Below, piece after piece: positions 35,435 through 44,570 of a stretch of 64,000 nt of DNA (its first letter is position 1; each line of letters starts with the position of its first letter). The notes beneath the pieces are model-generated. The model was not told the origin of the DNA. It saw only the letters and a list, made by a program, of their open reading frames with translations, and did not search any database. The DNA lies in NCBI GenBank assembly GCA_947452455.1, contig CANGBX010000002.1:310001-374000 (forward strand). Reading direction: 5' to 3'. Source of the stretch: Beijerinckiaceae bacterium. Its GTDB lineage: Bacteria; Pseudomonadota; Alphaproteobacteria; Rhizobiales; Beijerinckiaceae. The translations under genes and the position numbers were made by a program.

Positions 35435-35647
35435 ATGGCTACGGGAACTGTGAAATGGTTCGACGCGACAAAGGGCTACGGCTTCATCCAGCCTGATCAA
35501 GGTGGCAAGGACGTGTTCGTCCATGTCAGCGCCGTCGAGCAGGCTGGCCTGCGCGGTCTCAACGAAGGTCAGAAGGTCAACTTCGAGATCATCGCTGATA
35601 AGCGCACGGGCAAGTCGGCCGCTGGCAATCTCAGCGTCGCTGGCTAA
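35435..35647 (+). CDS. Cold-shock domain protein (CspA family)
   Basis: 70 residues from the ATG at 35435, preceded by AAGGAAT. It has both RNA-binding motifs: KGYGFIQPD (RNP1) and DVFVHVSAV (RNP2). CspA-type proteins bind single-stranded nucleic acids and melt RNA structures. The track's longer ORF (from 35276) has 53 unrelated residues in front and is wrong. The long untranslated stretch before it is typical of cold-shock genes, whose leaders act as thermosensors. A strong terminator follows. Confidence 0.95.
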   Translation: MATGTVKWFDATKGYGFIQPDQGGKDVFVHVSAVEQAGLRGLNEGQKVNFEIIADKRTGKSAAGNLSVAG

Positions 35648-35690
35648 TCGCCTCGAAGAGCATTCGGTCTTCAGTTCTGACGGCCATGCG

Positions 35691-35724
35691 AAAGGGCTCC
35701 GCGTTAAGCGGGGCCCTTTTCTTT
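35691..35724 (+). terminator. Rho-independent terminator of the cold-shock gene
   Basis: AAAGGGCTCCGC, loop GTTAA, GCGGGGCCCTTT (12 pairs, one G-T) followed by TTTTCTTTT. Strong and directly after the gene. Confidence 0.93.
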
Positions 35725-35755
35725 TGTCTCGAGTGAGAGTTCGGGCGTTAGTCGC

Positions 35756-37099
35756 TTAAGCGAGAAGTGCTTCTATCCCGCCAGCAAGAGCGAAAAGTCT
35801 GGAGTCATGTCCGCTCGGGCAGGCCAGCATCAACCCAGTAGGTGCGGCAGGCAAGCGTGTCATCGGAATGGAAATGGCGCAGCCATCCAGGAAATTGATG
35901 ACGGATGGATTGCGCAAAACCAACAGATTGAGCCGCGTGAAATCTGCATCATCCGCGAACGCCGAGATGGGTGGGGCGATGATTGGAACGGTCGGATAGG
36001 CAAGGCAATCATAATCTGCCATGCGCTTTTCAAAATCACGGATGATCTGCGCACGGGAGCGCACAAGCTCGATATAATCGACGGCTGATTGTTCATGTCC
36101 CCGCTGGATACGGGACAAGACGCGCTTGTCGTAAAGATCAGCATATTTTTCAATCAAGATGCTATGCGAAGTCAGACTTTCGGGCGCAGCAAAGCCGCCT
36201 TTGGCATTAGCCGCTGGGATGGCATCAATCTCGGGAAAGGCAATTTCACTGATGATGGCACCTGCATCGGCCAGTTTTTTTAAACTTGCAGAAAAAGCCG
36301 CCGACACATCAGCGTCCATATCATTCATGACATAGGCTTTGGGTACGGCAATGCGCAATCCTTTAGGATGTCGCGGAGTAGGGGCTTGCAAAGGCATGCC
36401 GGACAAAGCGGCATCGAGTACCGCGCAACAGGCAACGCTGCGTGCAAGGGGGCCGATGGAATCCAATGTGGTTGAAAGCGGAAATGCGCCCTGCGTCGGT
36501 ATCCGCTGAGCCGTCGGCTTGTAACCGACAATGGCATTGAAAGCCGCAGGAATGCGGCAAGATCCGCCCGTATCTGTACCAAGCGCGCCGTGGGCCATTT
36601 GATCTGTAATGGATATAGCCGCACCAGATGAAGAGCCGCCAGGCACACGTGCTGTATTGCGATCAAAGATGTTTTTCGGTGTTCCGTAATGCGGGTTAAT
36701 GCCGATTCCTGAGAAAGCAAATTCGGTCATATTGGTGCGGCCGATGACAATGAATCCCGCAGCTTTGAGACGCGCAACCGCAGGTGCATCTGCCGAGGCA
36801 GGCGTGACATCTTTCAGAACAACCGATCCCGCACGTGTTTGCTCGCCTGCTATGTCGAACAAATCTTTGATCGATATTGGTATGCCTGCAAATGGTGTCG
36901 GCGCTGACCCAGATTTGCGCAATTGATCCATAGCGCGCGCCGCCATGATGGCCTGATCTTTTGCAACATGAACAAAGCTTGTAGTCCCTTCACCCGCAGG
37001 ATCGGCGATGCGCGCAAGACAATCTTCCACCAATTTTTCACTGGTGGTGACACCTTGCGCGAGATCATGTGCCAAACGCGTGATTGTGGGCGCGGTCAT
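35756..37099 (-). CDS. Amidase (amidase signature family) 1
   Basis: 447 residues. It carries the Ser-Ser-Lys catalytic signature: the lysine in SIKDLFDIAG (about 80), the cis-serine in PGGSSSGAAISI and the nucleophile in GTDTGGSCRIPAAF (about 170-180). It hydrolyses an amide to acid and ammonia in the cytoplasm. Last gene of the large minus-strand operon that also encodes a second amidase, a monooxygenase and an ABC transporter, so it likely acts on an imported N-containing substrate or an intermediate. Substrate not identifiable. Confidence 0.93.
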   Translation of the reverse strand: MTAPTITRLAHDLAQGVTTSEKLVEDCLARIADPAGEGTTSFVHVAKDQAIMAARAMDQLRKSGSAPTPFAGIPISIKDLFDIAGEQTRAGSVVLKDVTPASADAPAVARLKAAGFIVIGRTNMTEFAFSGIGINPHYGTPKNIFDRNTARVPGGSSSGAAISITDQMAHGALGTDTGGSCRIPAAFNAIVGYKPTAQRIPTQGAFPLSTTLDSIGPLARSVACCAVLDAALSGMPLQAPTPRHPKGLRIAVPKAYVMNDMDADVSAAFSASLKKLADAGAIISEIAFPEIDAIPAANAKGGFAAPESLTSHSILIEKYADLYDKRVLSRIQRGHEQSAVDYIELVRSRAQIIRDFEKRMADYDCLAYPTVPIIAPPISAFADDADFTRLNLLVLRNPSVINFLDGCAISIPMTRLPAAPTGLMLACPSGHDSRLFALAGGIEALLA

Positions 37100-37102
37100 G
37101 TT

Positions 37103-37483
37103 TCAGACCGGGTCGTAATAGTGGATTTCAAGGAGAATGCAGCCTTTGTCCGATCGGAAAGGACCATGAAAGGCGCCTGGTGGGCGGCACGCATAAGTGA
37201 AAGGTGCAAAGCTCTCGCCACCTTTCCCTTGCTCGTCATTGCCAACTGTCAGATCGCCGGTGACCAGAAAAACCTCTTCCCAATATTCATGGACAAAAGG
37301 TTTTGTTGTGTAGACACCCGCATCGAAACGCAAAAGACGCGTACGCGATCCGTGCTTATTCTCTTCATCCAAAGCGCCGGACAGAATTTTCTGCTGGATG
37401 CCGGAGGGATAACCAGCAGGCACTTCCCAGCCGCTGTTCATATCGAGTGTGTGGAATTCATCGTGTAATTTGTTGATAGGCAT
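37103..37483 (-). CDS. Cupin-domain protein
   Basis: 126 residues from the ATG at 37483 (GAGGAC upstream); the longer track start lacks a ribosome-binding site. A single cupin barrel is suggested by VYTTKPFVHEYWEEVFLVTGDLTVG, giving His and Glu metal-ligand candidates, and a second motif around PPGAFHGPF. It follows the upstream binding-protein-like gene by 10 bases and precedes amidase 1 by 3. It may be a small dioxygenase or isomerase; unassigned. Confidence 0.8.
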   Translation of the reverse strand: MPINKLHDEFHTLDMNSGWEVPAGYPSGIQQKILSGALDEENKHGSRTRLLRFDAGVYTTKPFVHEYWEEVFLVTGDLTVGNDEQGKGGESFAPFTYACRPPGAFHGPFRSDKGCILLEIHYYDPV

Positions 37484-37493
37484 TGTTCTGTCC

Positions 37494-38435
37494 TCACGCG
37501 GTCCAGAATTGTGAGAATTGCGTTGCGACGACATTTTCGAACGACGGGTCGCCTTTCAAAATGCCGACTTCGCGGCTGAACTGGTTCATTCCAGAAACAA
37601 AATCTTGTGTAATCGACGCATCAAAGTAAGGCAGATCACGTTCGATCAATCGGGCAATGAGGCCTGCTTCCTGCTCTGGAAAGAGTGCACGACCAACTTT
37701 CGTGGCGAGCGACACATCAGCCTTCAATGCTTTTTGCGTGGCGACAATGGCGCGCACAGCTGCAGCGGCAATTTCGGGTTCCTTCTCGATGATCACATCT
37801 GAAGTCGCGATGCTCGCCATTGTGTAATTGAAACAGCCTTTGGGTCCATCACCGCGCCTGATATCGAGCACGACTTTGCCAACACCACGTGTGACAGCGA
37901 CTTCTGTGCCCATTCCATTGGCCCAGAAACCATCAATCTTGCCGTCTTCCAGAGCTTTGGCTGCCGTGAGACCGAAATTGACAGGCCCTGAGCCGGGCGC
38001 GGCCCCAGGAACGGGTGCAATTCTGATTTGGTCACGTTCCAAATCATAACCAGCATTGATCAGTAGACGCTGCAAACCCATATTGACCCAAGGTGCTGCG
38101 CCAATATTTCGACCTTTGATAATATCGAGATCGCCTTTTTGCGGATTGATATCCGCGCGCATGACCAGAAACCAATACATGCCCTGTGCCTGAGCACAGA
38201 GTAGTTTTGCACCTTTCCATTCTGGAAAAGCCGAAAGCGCTGAATGGGCCGAGCCACCGACAAAATCAATCGTACCGTCACGCAAGGCCGCATAACATTT
38301 GTCGACTGGGAAGATGAGTTCCAAATCGACATCAAGCCCTTCTCGTTTAAAGAAGGCCAGTTCCACAGCGGCTGCTGCTGGAAAATATGAATTGGAGATG
38401 AGGTCCGGGACCGCGAGTTTTAATTTGCGTGACAT
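37494..38435 (-). CDS. NMT1/THI5-like protein without signal peptide
   Basis: 313 residues from the ATG at 38435 (GAGGG upstream). It begins directly with the fold (MSRKLKLAVPDLISNSYFPAAAAVELAFFKREGLDVDL), typical of NMT1/SsuA-type binding proteins, but no signal peptide is present even in the longer track frame. It follows the ABC permease gene by 1 base. It may be a cytoplasmic ligand-binding or enzymatic relative rather than a periplasmic receptor. The motif GTIDFVGGSAHSALSA is typical of the family. Confidence 0.8.
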   Translation of the reverse strand: MSRKLKLAVPDLISNSYFPAAAAVELAFFKREGLDVDLELIFPVDKCYAALRDGTIDFVGGSAHSALSAFPEWKGAKLLCAQAQGMYWFLVMRADINPQKGDLDIIKGRNIGAAPWVNMGLQRLLINAGYDLERDQIRIAPVPGAAPGSGPVNFGLTAAKALEDGKIDGFWANGMGTEVAVTRGVGKVVLDIRRGDGPKGCFNYTMASIATSDVIIEKEPEIAAAAVRAIVATQKALKADVSLATKVGRALFPEQEAGLIARLIERDLPYFDASITQDFVSGMNQFSREVGILKGDPSFENVVATQFSQFWTA

Positions 38436-38436
38436 T

Positions 38437-39264
38437 TCAACCCTCGTCGCGACCCGACAATTCAACCTGCCAAGGCGCGACTTTGCGCTCGATCCAGCCA
38501 ACAAAGGCATTGAGCATGGTTGCCAGCACCATCAAAACGATGACAGGCACAAACATACGCGCTGTATCAAATGCATTTGCTGCATTGATGATAATGGCAC
38601 CAAGGCCTGAAATGGCAGTGAAGAATTCAGCAATGACCATGGCAACCACACCACGACCGACCGCGAGTTTAATTCCAGCCATAATATAGGGAATGGTCGC
38701 AGGCAAAACGATGCGGCGCAAAATGGTGAAGTCAGAGGCTACAAAACTCTTGCCGACTTCAATCAATGTTTTGGGGACCGCACGCACGCCGAGCCATGTG
38801 TTGATGACAATCGGAAAGACCGCCATCAGAAACACAACGCAAGCTTTGACTGCAAAGCCCAGACCCATCCAGAGGACGAGCAAAGGCACGAGCGCAACAA
38901 GCGGCATGGCATAAGCGCCGGTGATGAAGATGCCAATCGCAGCCTCCAGAAAACGGGATCGCCCGATCAGGAGACCGAGAGGCACACCGATCAGGACGGA
39001 GAGCCCGTAACCAACGACAAAAGCTTTGAGACTCTGTGTCAGTGCGGCCAACAATTGACCGCTCACAACAAGTTTCCAGAATGCAACAGCAATGGCAGAC
39101 GGATAAGAGCCAAAGACCGGATTTACGTCGCGACCAAAAACCTCCCAGGCGAGGATGACCAAACTGACGGACATGGTCGTGATGACCCATTTGGGTATTT
39201 CACGCTTGAGTTTTGGTGCATCTTCGACTGCGGTCGGCGCAGAGATTGTTTCAATCTTGCTCAT
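38437..39264 (-). CDS. ABC transporter permease (TauC/SsuC type)
   Basis: 275 residues from an ATG that overlaps the ATPase stop (TGATG). Six hydrophobic segments and the BPD_transp_1 motif region (EVGKSFVASDFTILRRIVLPATIPYIMAGIKLAVGRG), which carries the EAA loop contacting the ATPase. With the ATPase at 39264 and binding protein at 40078 it makes a nitrate/sulfonate/taurine-class importer. Ligand unknown; context suggests an amide or N-containing aromatic. Confidence 0.93.
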   Translation of the reverse strand: MSKIETISAPTAVEDAPKLKREIPKWVITTMSVSLVILAWEVFGRDVNPVFGSYPSAIAVAFWKLVVSGQLLAALTQSLKAFVVGYGLSVLIGVPLGLLIGRSRFLEAAIGIFITGAYAMPLVALVPLLVLWMGLGFAVKACVVFLMAVFPIVINTWLGVRAVPKTLIEVGKSFVASDFTILRRIVLPATIPYIMAGIKLAVGRGVVAMVIAEFFTAISGLGAIIINAANAFDTARMFVPVIVLMVLATMLNAFVGWIERKVAPWQVELSGRDEG

Positions 39265-40073
39265 CAATGCACCACCTCAGCGCTATGCAGCGCTTTCCAA
39301 ACTCTATATCGCGCCTCAGCAAATTCTGCTGTGCCGCGCAAAGCACCCAAATTGCCACGGGGGCGTGGCAATGGAACTTGGATCGTTTCTTGGATTGAAC
39401 CTTCACGCATGACGATGATGCGGTCAGCCAGAAGCACAGCTTCATCCAAATCATGCGTTACGAAAATAATGGTCTTTTTTGTGCGGGCTTGAATGTCGAG
39501 CAATTCGCCTTGCAGGGTTTCGCGCGTCTGCGCATCAAGGGCCCCAAAAGGCTCGTCCATCAGTAGTACTTCAGGATCAATAGCAAGCGCACGGGCAATC
39601 CCCACGCGTTGCTTCATGCCACCCGACAATTGATAGGGACGGCGGTTAGCCGCATCTTTCAAGCCAACAAGATCAAGATAGCGCAGAGCTGTGTCGCGCA
39701 ATTCTTCTCCACGCATGCCTTTCATTTCCAGCCCGAACATCACATTTTGCGCAGCTGTCAGCCACGGCAATAGTTCGGCATGTTGAAAGACAAGGCCGCG
39801 GTCGTAACCGCAGCCATGCACTTGTTTGCCGCCAACCGTCACACGGCCGCGGCTGGCAGTTTCAAGCCCCATGAGGATGCGCAGAGCCGTTGTCTTGCCG
39901 CAGCCACTCGGGCCAATCAGCGTGACAATTTCAGCCTGCTTCACGTCAAAATTAACTGACTTCAAAGCCTGCACGGTCTGGATCTGTCCGTCGACCTTCA
40001 AAGTAAAGGTCTTGGACACATCGCTCATGCTGACTTGGCCAGTGCTTGCCTCATTCATCGGGCTTTGCTCCAT
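39264..40073 (-). CDS. ABC transporter ATP-binding protein (TauB/SsuB type)
   Basis: 269 residues from the ATG at 40073; the track's start lies inside the preceding gene. Walker A GPSGCGKTTALRIL, signature LSGGMKQRVGIARAL and Walker B EVLLMDEPFGALD are all present, with the H-loop in FVTHDLDEAV. It energises the permease at 38437. It begins 4 bases after the binding protein stop. Confidence 0.95.
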   Translation of the reverse strand: MEQSPMNEASTGQVSMSDVSKTFTLKVDGQIQTVQALKSVNFDVKQAEIVTLIGPSGCGKTTALRILMGLETASRGRVTVGGKQVHGCGYDRGLVFQHAELLPWLTAAQNVMFGLEMKGMRGEELRDTALRYLDLVGLKDAANRRPYQLSGGMKQRVGIARALAIDPEVLLMDEPFGALDAQTRETLQGELLDIQARTKKTIIFVTHDLDEAVLLADRIIVMREGSIQETIQVPLPRPRGNLGALRGTAEFAEARYRVWKALHSAEVVH

Positions 40074-40077
40074 TTTT

Positions 40078-41061
40078 TCAGCCCTTAGGACCAGCAATTG
40101 CCAGTGCCTTTTCGCGCACGCTGCCATCGATGAATTTGTCGAGATCAACAGGTGATGTCAGCGTTTCGGTTTTGACGAAAAGATCCTTCATCCAGTTCAG
40201 CTTTTTGCGATCAATGCTCATTTCGGTATCAACGGCATTGAGCTTGACCACTTCATCAAAGACGAATTCTGCACGCGGATCATCATCCTTGGCACTTGTC
40301 ATTTCGCGGGTGAGTTTGACCACCGCGTCGCGGTTCTTCAATGCAAAGCGATACGCTTGAATCGAGGACGCCAAAAATTTAGCGGCTTCTTCAGGTCGTG
40401 ACGATATCGATTTTGAGCTCATATAAGTGCAGAATCGAATGTAATCTGGCGTCACGTCATGTGCATGGACTAGCAATTTAAGGCCCATCTTATCGGTGAT
40501 GGGTGTGAATTCGCTTGATGATGCGGCAGCCTGAATCACGCCAGCCATAACAGCGCGGAAGCGGTCTGTGTCTGAGCCCATCTGTGCATATTGTACGTCT
40601 TTGCTATCAACATTGTTCTTCTCAAGAACAGCGCGAGCGAACAAATCCGGCAAAGCACCCGGAGACGAAATGCCGAATGTCTTGCCCTTTAATTCAGCTA
40701 CGGATTTTACATCTGCCTTGGTGAAGATGGCATAGGTGAGGCCCGGCCAATAGCAGCCAACAAGGCGCACATCGGCTCCCTTGGAGAAAGCGACCATCGG
40801 AGCGCCGGGACTTCCTTCATATGAATCAATTTCACCAGCAATCAATGCCTTGAGTGCAATTGCATCACCTTTGAATTGCATGGATTCAATTTTGATGCCG
40901 TTTTTCTCGGCAAATCCGCCTTTTTCAGCCATGAAAACAAAACCGGCATCGCTCTTGGCTTCGACCATGCCGTGTTTCCAGACTTTCTGTGCCTGCGCTT
41001 CACCCGTGAGGGCGCTCATGCTTGCCAGTGTGAAAGCCAATGCGGAAAGATTCTTGATCAT
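40078..41061 (-). CDS. ABC transporter solute-binding protein (NMT1/TauA type)
   Basis: 327 residues from the ATG at 41061 (GGAGG five bases upstream). Signal peptide ends near residue 24 (ALTGEAQAQKVW). The mature protein has the NMT1 pattern GFAEKNGIKIESMQFKGD and IAGEIDSYEGSPGAPMVAFS. It is the periplasmic receptor of the adjacent TauBC-type transporter. Unlike the second NMT1-like protein of this operon, it is clearly exported. Confidence 0.93.
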   Translation of the reverse strand: MIKNLSALAFTLASMSALTGEAQAQKVWKHGMVEAKSDAGFVFMAEKGGFAEKNGIKIESMQFKGDAIALKALIAGEIDSYEGSPGAPMVAFSKGADVRLVGCYWPGLTYAIFTKADVKSVAELKGKTFGISSPGALPDLFARAVLEKNNVDSKDVQYAQMGSDTDRFRAVMAGVIQAAASSSEFTPITDKMGLKLLVHAHDVTPDYIRFCTYMSSKSISSRPEEAAKFLASSIQAYRFALKNRDAVVKLTREMTSAKDDDPRAEFVFDEVVKLNAVDTEMSIDRKKLNWMKDLFVKTETLTSPVDLDKFIDGSVREKALAIAGPKG

Positions 41062-41100
41062 TTGCGCCTCCATTTACTCATCGGCAGAGCCGAAGTGTGA

Positions 41101-41262
41101 TTATTTCCAAGCAATGATGTTTGGCTCATCAACAACGAGCACAAGATTTCTGCACCACAATTCCAGTTTATGCTGGTTCAGATCAGGATAGTCATGCGAC
41201 GCCGCGACAGTGTCGAAGTAGCTTTTCAGAGATGCCGGAATTTCTTTTTTGTCGTGGCTCAT
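41101..41262 (-). CDS. Short ORF between amidase and SBP genes (53 residues)
   Basis: Not in the ORF track because it is short. The frame starts MSHDKKEIPASLKSYFDTVA and ends EPNIIAWK, 53 residues. It starts 9 bases after the amidase 2 stop and ends 39 bases before the binding-protein start, filling the only gap in this part of the operon. The ribosome-binding site is weak (GAGACAAAGAC). Small partner subunits are known for some amidases (AtzG with AtzE), but I see no AtzG/DUF4089 motif. Function unknown. Confidence 0.55.
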   Translation of the reverse strand: MSHDKKEIPASLKSYFDTVAASHDYPDLNQHKLELWCRNLVLVVDEPNIIAWK

Positions 41263-41271
41263 GTCTTTGTC

Positions 41272-42624
41272 TCAAGCGATTTCAATGGTGCCAATGGCGG
41301 GTTCTATAGCCGCAGCATGGGCGAAAAGTGCTGCATCCTCGTCGAGGAATCCGAGCATTTGAATCCCTATTGGTAGTCCGCGCAGGCTTATCAATGGCAT
41401 GGTCAAAGTGGGGACGCCCAGCAACGAGCCTTGCACTGCGAAAATGGGATTGCCTGTGGATTGAAGGCCAACAGGCGCTACATCGGGAGCGCTTAAAGTC
41501 ATGCAGCTTTCAACCTTATTGGAAAGACTTGCATAGGCTGCACGTATTTCTTCGCGGCGAAGAATATCATGTCGATAATCATCAACACTCATGGCCTCTG
41601 CTTCATGCAGACGTTCAACCATGCCTTCAGACAATTTACTCTTGTCTTTATCGACATAAGTATTCAGCGGCCAGCGGGATTCCCATGCATTGATGCGGCG
41701 CGTCAAGACGAGTGATTCATGTAAAAGCTTTTCGACACGCGCCACATCGGTATCTTCATCTGCACTGATAATGGAAACGCCGGATTCTGACATACGAGAG
41801 ATTGCTGTATCGAGTGCCTCACGTGCTTCGGGCACGGCATTTTCCCAGCCCGGTGTTTTAAGAAAGGCCAATGTCGTCGGCATATCAGCATCTGGTGGCA
41901 TGGGCGGACCGATGATGCCTGCATGACCGGGATCGCCACCCGTACGCTGCACGATTTCTATCGCAACTTGCCAGCAATCTGCCAATGAGGCGGCAATCAC
42001 ACCCTGCACGGATTGGCTCATATAATCATGGCTTCCGCCACGGTTGATACCACCCAGTGACGGCTTGTAGCCATAAGCACCGCAATAGCTGGCTGGACGG
42101 AGAATCGAACCGACGACCTGCGTTCCAAGACCTGCACTGAACATGCCGCAGCCAACACCTGCTGCAGATCCGCTTGATGAGCCACCCGGTGTGCGTGCGT
42201 AATCATAAGGGTTGCAGGTGGGGCCCGGTCGTGTCGCTGCAAATTCAGTCGTGACAGTCTTGCCCAGAATAATGGCGCCAGCTTCACGTAATGCATGGAC
42301 GGAAGCTGAATCATATCCGGGTGCCCATCCTTCATAAAGCTCAGAGCCCATTTGGGTTGGCATGTCGGCTGTTTCAATCACATCTTTGATGCCGATGGGC
42401 ATGCCATCAATGTAGGAAAGGGGTGTGCCTTTATGCCAACGTTTAGTGCTGGCATCCGCTGCTTTGCGCGCAGCATCAAGCCGCATGGCTGTAAAGGCTT
42501 TGACGTACGGCTCACGCGCTTCAATCTCAGCAATGCAACGCTCTAGAAAATCCCGCGGTGTGTCTGTGCCATTGGCAAAATTGCTAAGGGCCTGCGCGTA
42601 GGAACGGAGTAGGGGGTTCGCCAT
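41272..42624 (-). CDS. Amidase (amidase signature family) 2
   Basis: 450 residues. Lysine in MPIGIKDVIETADMPTQMGS; Ser-rich signature PGGSSSGSAAGVGCGMFSAG; nucleophile region GTQVVGSILRPASYCGAYG, which uses Q-V-V-G-S instead of D-T-G-G-S. Such TQ..GS..RPA variants occur in a recognised branch of the family. The ATG overlaps the monooxygenase stop by one base. It probably acts after or before the FAD monooxygenase in the same pathway. Confidence 0.93.
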   Translation of the reverse strand: MANPLLRSYAQALSNFANGTDTPRDFLERCIAEIEAREPYVKAFTAMRLDAARKAADASTKRWHKGTPLSYIDGMPIGIKDVIETADMPTQMGSELYEGWAPGYDSASVHALREAGAIILGKTVTTEFAATRPGPTCNPYDYARTPGGSSSGSAAGVGCGMFSAGLGTQVVGSILRPASYCGAYGYKPSLGGINRGGSHDYMSQSVQGVIAASLADCWQVAIEIVQRTGGDPGHAGIIGPPMPPDADMPTTLAFLKTPGWENAVPEAREALDTAISRMSESGVSIISADEDTDVARVEKLLHESLVLTRRINAWESRWPLNTYVDKDKSKLSEGMVERLHEAEAMSVDDYRHDILRREEIRAAYASLSNKVESCMTLSAPDVAPVGLQSTGNPIFAVQGSLLGVPTLTMPLISLRGLPIGIQMLGFLDEDAALFAHAAAIEPAIGTIEIA

Positions 42625-43853
42625 TAGGCTGCTGCCTCTTCCAAGGTGATGGAAGCCGCGCGCTCTTGCAATGCAATCATTGATGTCCGCAAGAGATAGG
42701 CGCGCGCCTTGACGGGATCAGCGGCGGTCGCTGCGAGATCATCGAGAACTTTCTTGCGTTCTTCCGGTTCGCGCGTCTCAAGCTGCTTCTTATTGGCAAT
42801 GCTTTGCGCTTGCACATATTCAATCGAAACTGTGCGGCGTTGTAGCGAATAAAGGTCCATCAGACGATCCGACGCACCATTCAAAACTTGAACAAGTTTT
42901 TCGGCTAGATTGGCGGCATCTTGCAAACCACCATTGAGACCCATGCCACCGATAGAATTATTCACATGTGCTGAATCGCCAGCCAGTAAGATGCGCCCTT
43001 TGCGGAATGTGGCAGCCACACGCTGATGCACCGTGTAGAGATTACGATGCACGATGTCATAAGGTTTCGGGTTCGGGAAAAATTTCTGGAACCGTGCGTG
43101 TACCTCTTCATCTGTCAGAAGGCTTTCTTCGGTCACATTGGCATCAGCAGGGAAAACCAGGCGCCAGAGGCCGGGTGGTCCATCAGCAGCGACCTTGAAG
43201 CAATTGCACCATTCATCGGGGTCAGCAAAATAAGACCGCGGGCAATAGCCAAGTTCTTTGTTGAAGTCGAAGGTTGTGGTGAGAACGAGAAAACGTTCCG
43301 CCCAAGTAAAACCTTCAAAAGGAATATCAGCGCCTTTGCGTATGGTCGAGCGACCACCGTCAGCTCCGATCAACCATGCGCCATCAAAAGACTTTAAACC
43401 ATTCTTGGTTTCAACTTGTGCTTTAACGCGGTCGGCCGATTGCTCAATCGATGCTACTTTATGGCCAAAGAGAACCTCGACATTTGGCATTATGACCAAA
43501 CGGTCGAGCAAAATTTTCGCAGTCTTAAATTGCTCGCATTGAATGACATAAGGATATTTCGTGTCATTCTTGAGAATATCGAGGTCAAAGGTCGCAACCA
43601 GATTACCCGTCGGGCGATCCCAGAATTGGAAGATCGGTGCAGTCAAACCCACGCGCGCCATATCTTCGACAAGACCGGCTTCTCCCAAAACTTCGAGTGT
43701 TGCCGGATGGGTAGTTGCTGCGCGCGGATCGGCTTGCAATTCATCATTCACGTCAAAAACCGTGACAGGGATTCCCTGACGTCCGAGCAGCAAGGCGCAA
43801 AAGAGGCCCACAGGACCACCACCAGCGACGAGAACTCTTTTGTCAGACGTCAT
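42624..43853 (-). CDS. FAD-dependent aromatic-ring monooxygenase (PheA/TfdB-like)
   Basis: 409 residues. FAD-binding GGGPVGLFCALLLGRQG at the start; the DG motif in LIGADGGRSTIRK (about 160); and the GD motif GRILLAGDSAHVNNSIGGMGLNGG (about 290). In the last motif the usual P of HxxxPxGGxG is replaced by S. Group A flavoprotein hydroxylases add one oxygen to aromatic or N-heteroaromatic rings using NAD(P)H. Neighbouring amidases suggest a nitrogen-bearing ring; the exact substrate is not visible. Confidence 0.9.
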   Translation of the reverse strand: MTSDKRVLVAGGGPVGLFCALLLGRQGIPVTVFDVNDELQADPRAATTHPATLEVLGEAGLVEDMARVGLTAPIFQFWDRPTGNLVATFDLDILKNDTKYPYVIQCEQFKTAKILLDRLVIMPNVEVLFGHKVASIEQSADRVKAQVETKNGLKSFDGAWLIGADGGRSTIRKGADIPFEGFTWAERFLVLTTTFDFNKELGYCPRSYFADPDEWCNCFKVAADGPPGLWRLVFPADANVTEESLLTDEEVHARFQKFFPNPKPYDIVHRNLYTVHQRVAATFRKGRILLAGDSAHVNNSIGGMGLNGGLQDAANLAEKLVQVLNGASDRLMDLYSLQRRTVSIEYVQAQSIANKKQLETREPEERKKVLDDLAATAADPVKARAYLLRTSMIALQERAASITLEEAAA

Positions 43854-43871
43854 CTTATCCTCTTATGCGGC

Positions 43872-44570
43872 TTAAATGCTGCGTGTCAGATTGTTACGGA
43901 ATTCTTCGATATGGCTACGCATGGCTTGTTCTGCGCCATTTGGATCATGATCGCGGATTGCGGCTAAAATGTCTTCATGCTGCTCATGCACATGAGCGTG
44001 ATGTCCGGGCTTGTTGAGTGACATGAACCAGAAGCGCAGAGAACGGTCGTGAAGTTTTGACAGCGTATCGGCGAGGACATGGTTTTTTGACGCAAGTGCC
44101 AATACATTGTGAAATTCGCGATCAAGCAACATGAGTTGCTCACTATTGCGCGCCTCGATCCATTGAGATGCACGCGCCAAAATATCGCTCAGATGATTGA
44201 TCTCATCCTGTTCGGCGCGCTCGGCGGCTAAACGAATGCCATAAATTTCGTTGATCAGCCGCACGTCGACAATGTGCATGATTTCGTCGAGACTGACAGG
44301 TTTTACAATCACACCTTTGCGCGGCATGACTTCCACCATACCTTCCAGCATCAAGCGGTCGATGGCTTGGTGAACAGGTGTACGGCCAATGCCCAGAGAG
44401 GCGGAGACAAAAGCCTCGTTCAAATATTCACCCGGACGAAACGCACAGGTGATAATGCGGTGTTTGATGGCTTCATAAGCGGCATCACGCAAAGATTGCG
44501 CACCCTTGCCCTCGCGCCTGCGCGGATCGCTCACTGGCTGTCCATCTGCAGGAACGCGTTGCTCGTTCAT
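43872..44570 (-). CDS. GntR-family regulator (FCD subfamily)
   Basis: 232 residues. N-terminal winged helix (SLRDAAYEAIKHRIITCAFRPGEYLNEAFVSASLGIGRTPVHQAIDRLMLEGMV) and C-terminal FCD ligand domain with metal-binding His pattern (DREFHNVLALASKN). It overlaps the DUF2848 stop by 4 bases and precedes the monooxygenase, so it is an autoregulated member of the operon. It probably responds to a pathway acid. The palindrome at 45265-45280 is a candidate operator. Confidence 0.93.
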   Translation of the reverse strand: MNEQRVPADGQPVSDPRRREGKGAQSLRDAAYEAIKHRIITCAFRPGEYLNEAFVSASLGIGRTPVHQAIDRLMLEGMVEVMPRKGVIVKPVSLDEIMHIVDVRLINEIYGIRLAAERAEQDEINHLSDILARASQWIEARNSEQLMLLDREFHNVLALASKNHVLADTLSKLHDRSLRFWFMSLNKPGHHAHVHEQHEDILAAIRDHDPNGAEQAMRSHIEEFRNNLTRSI

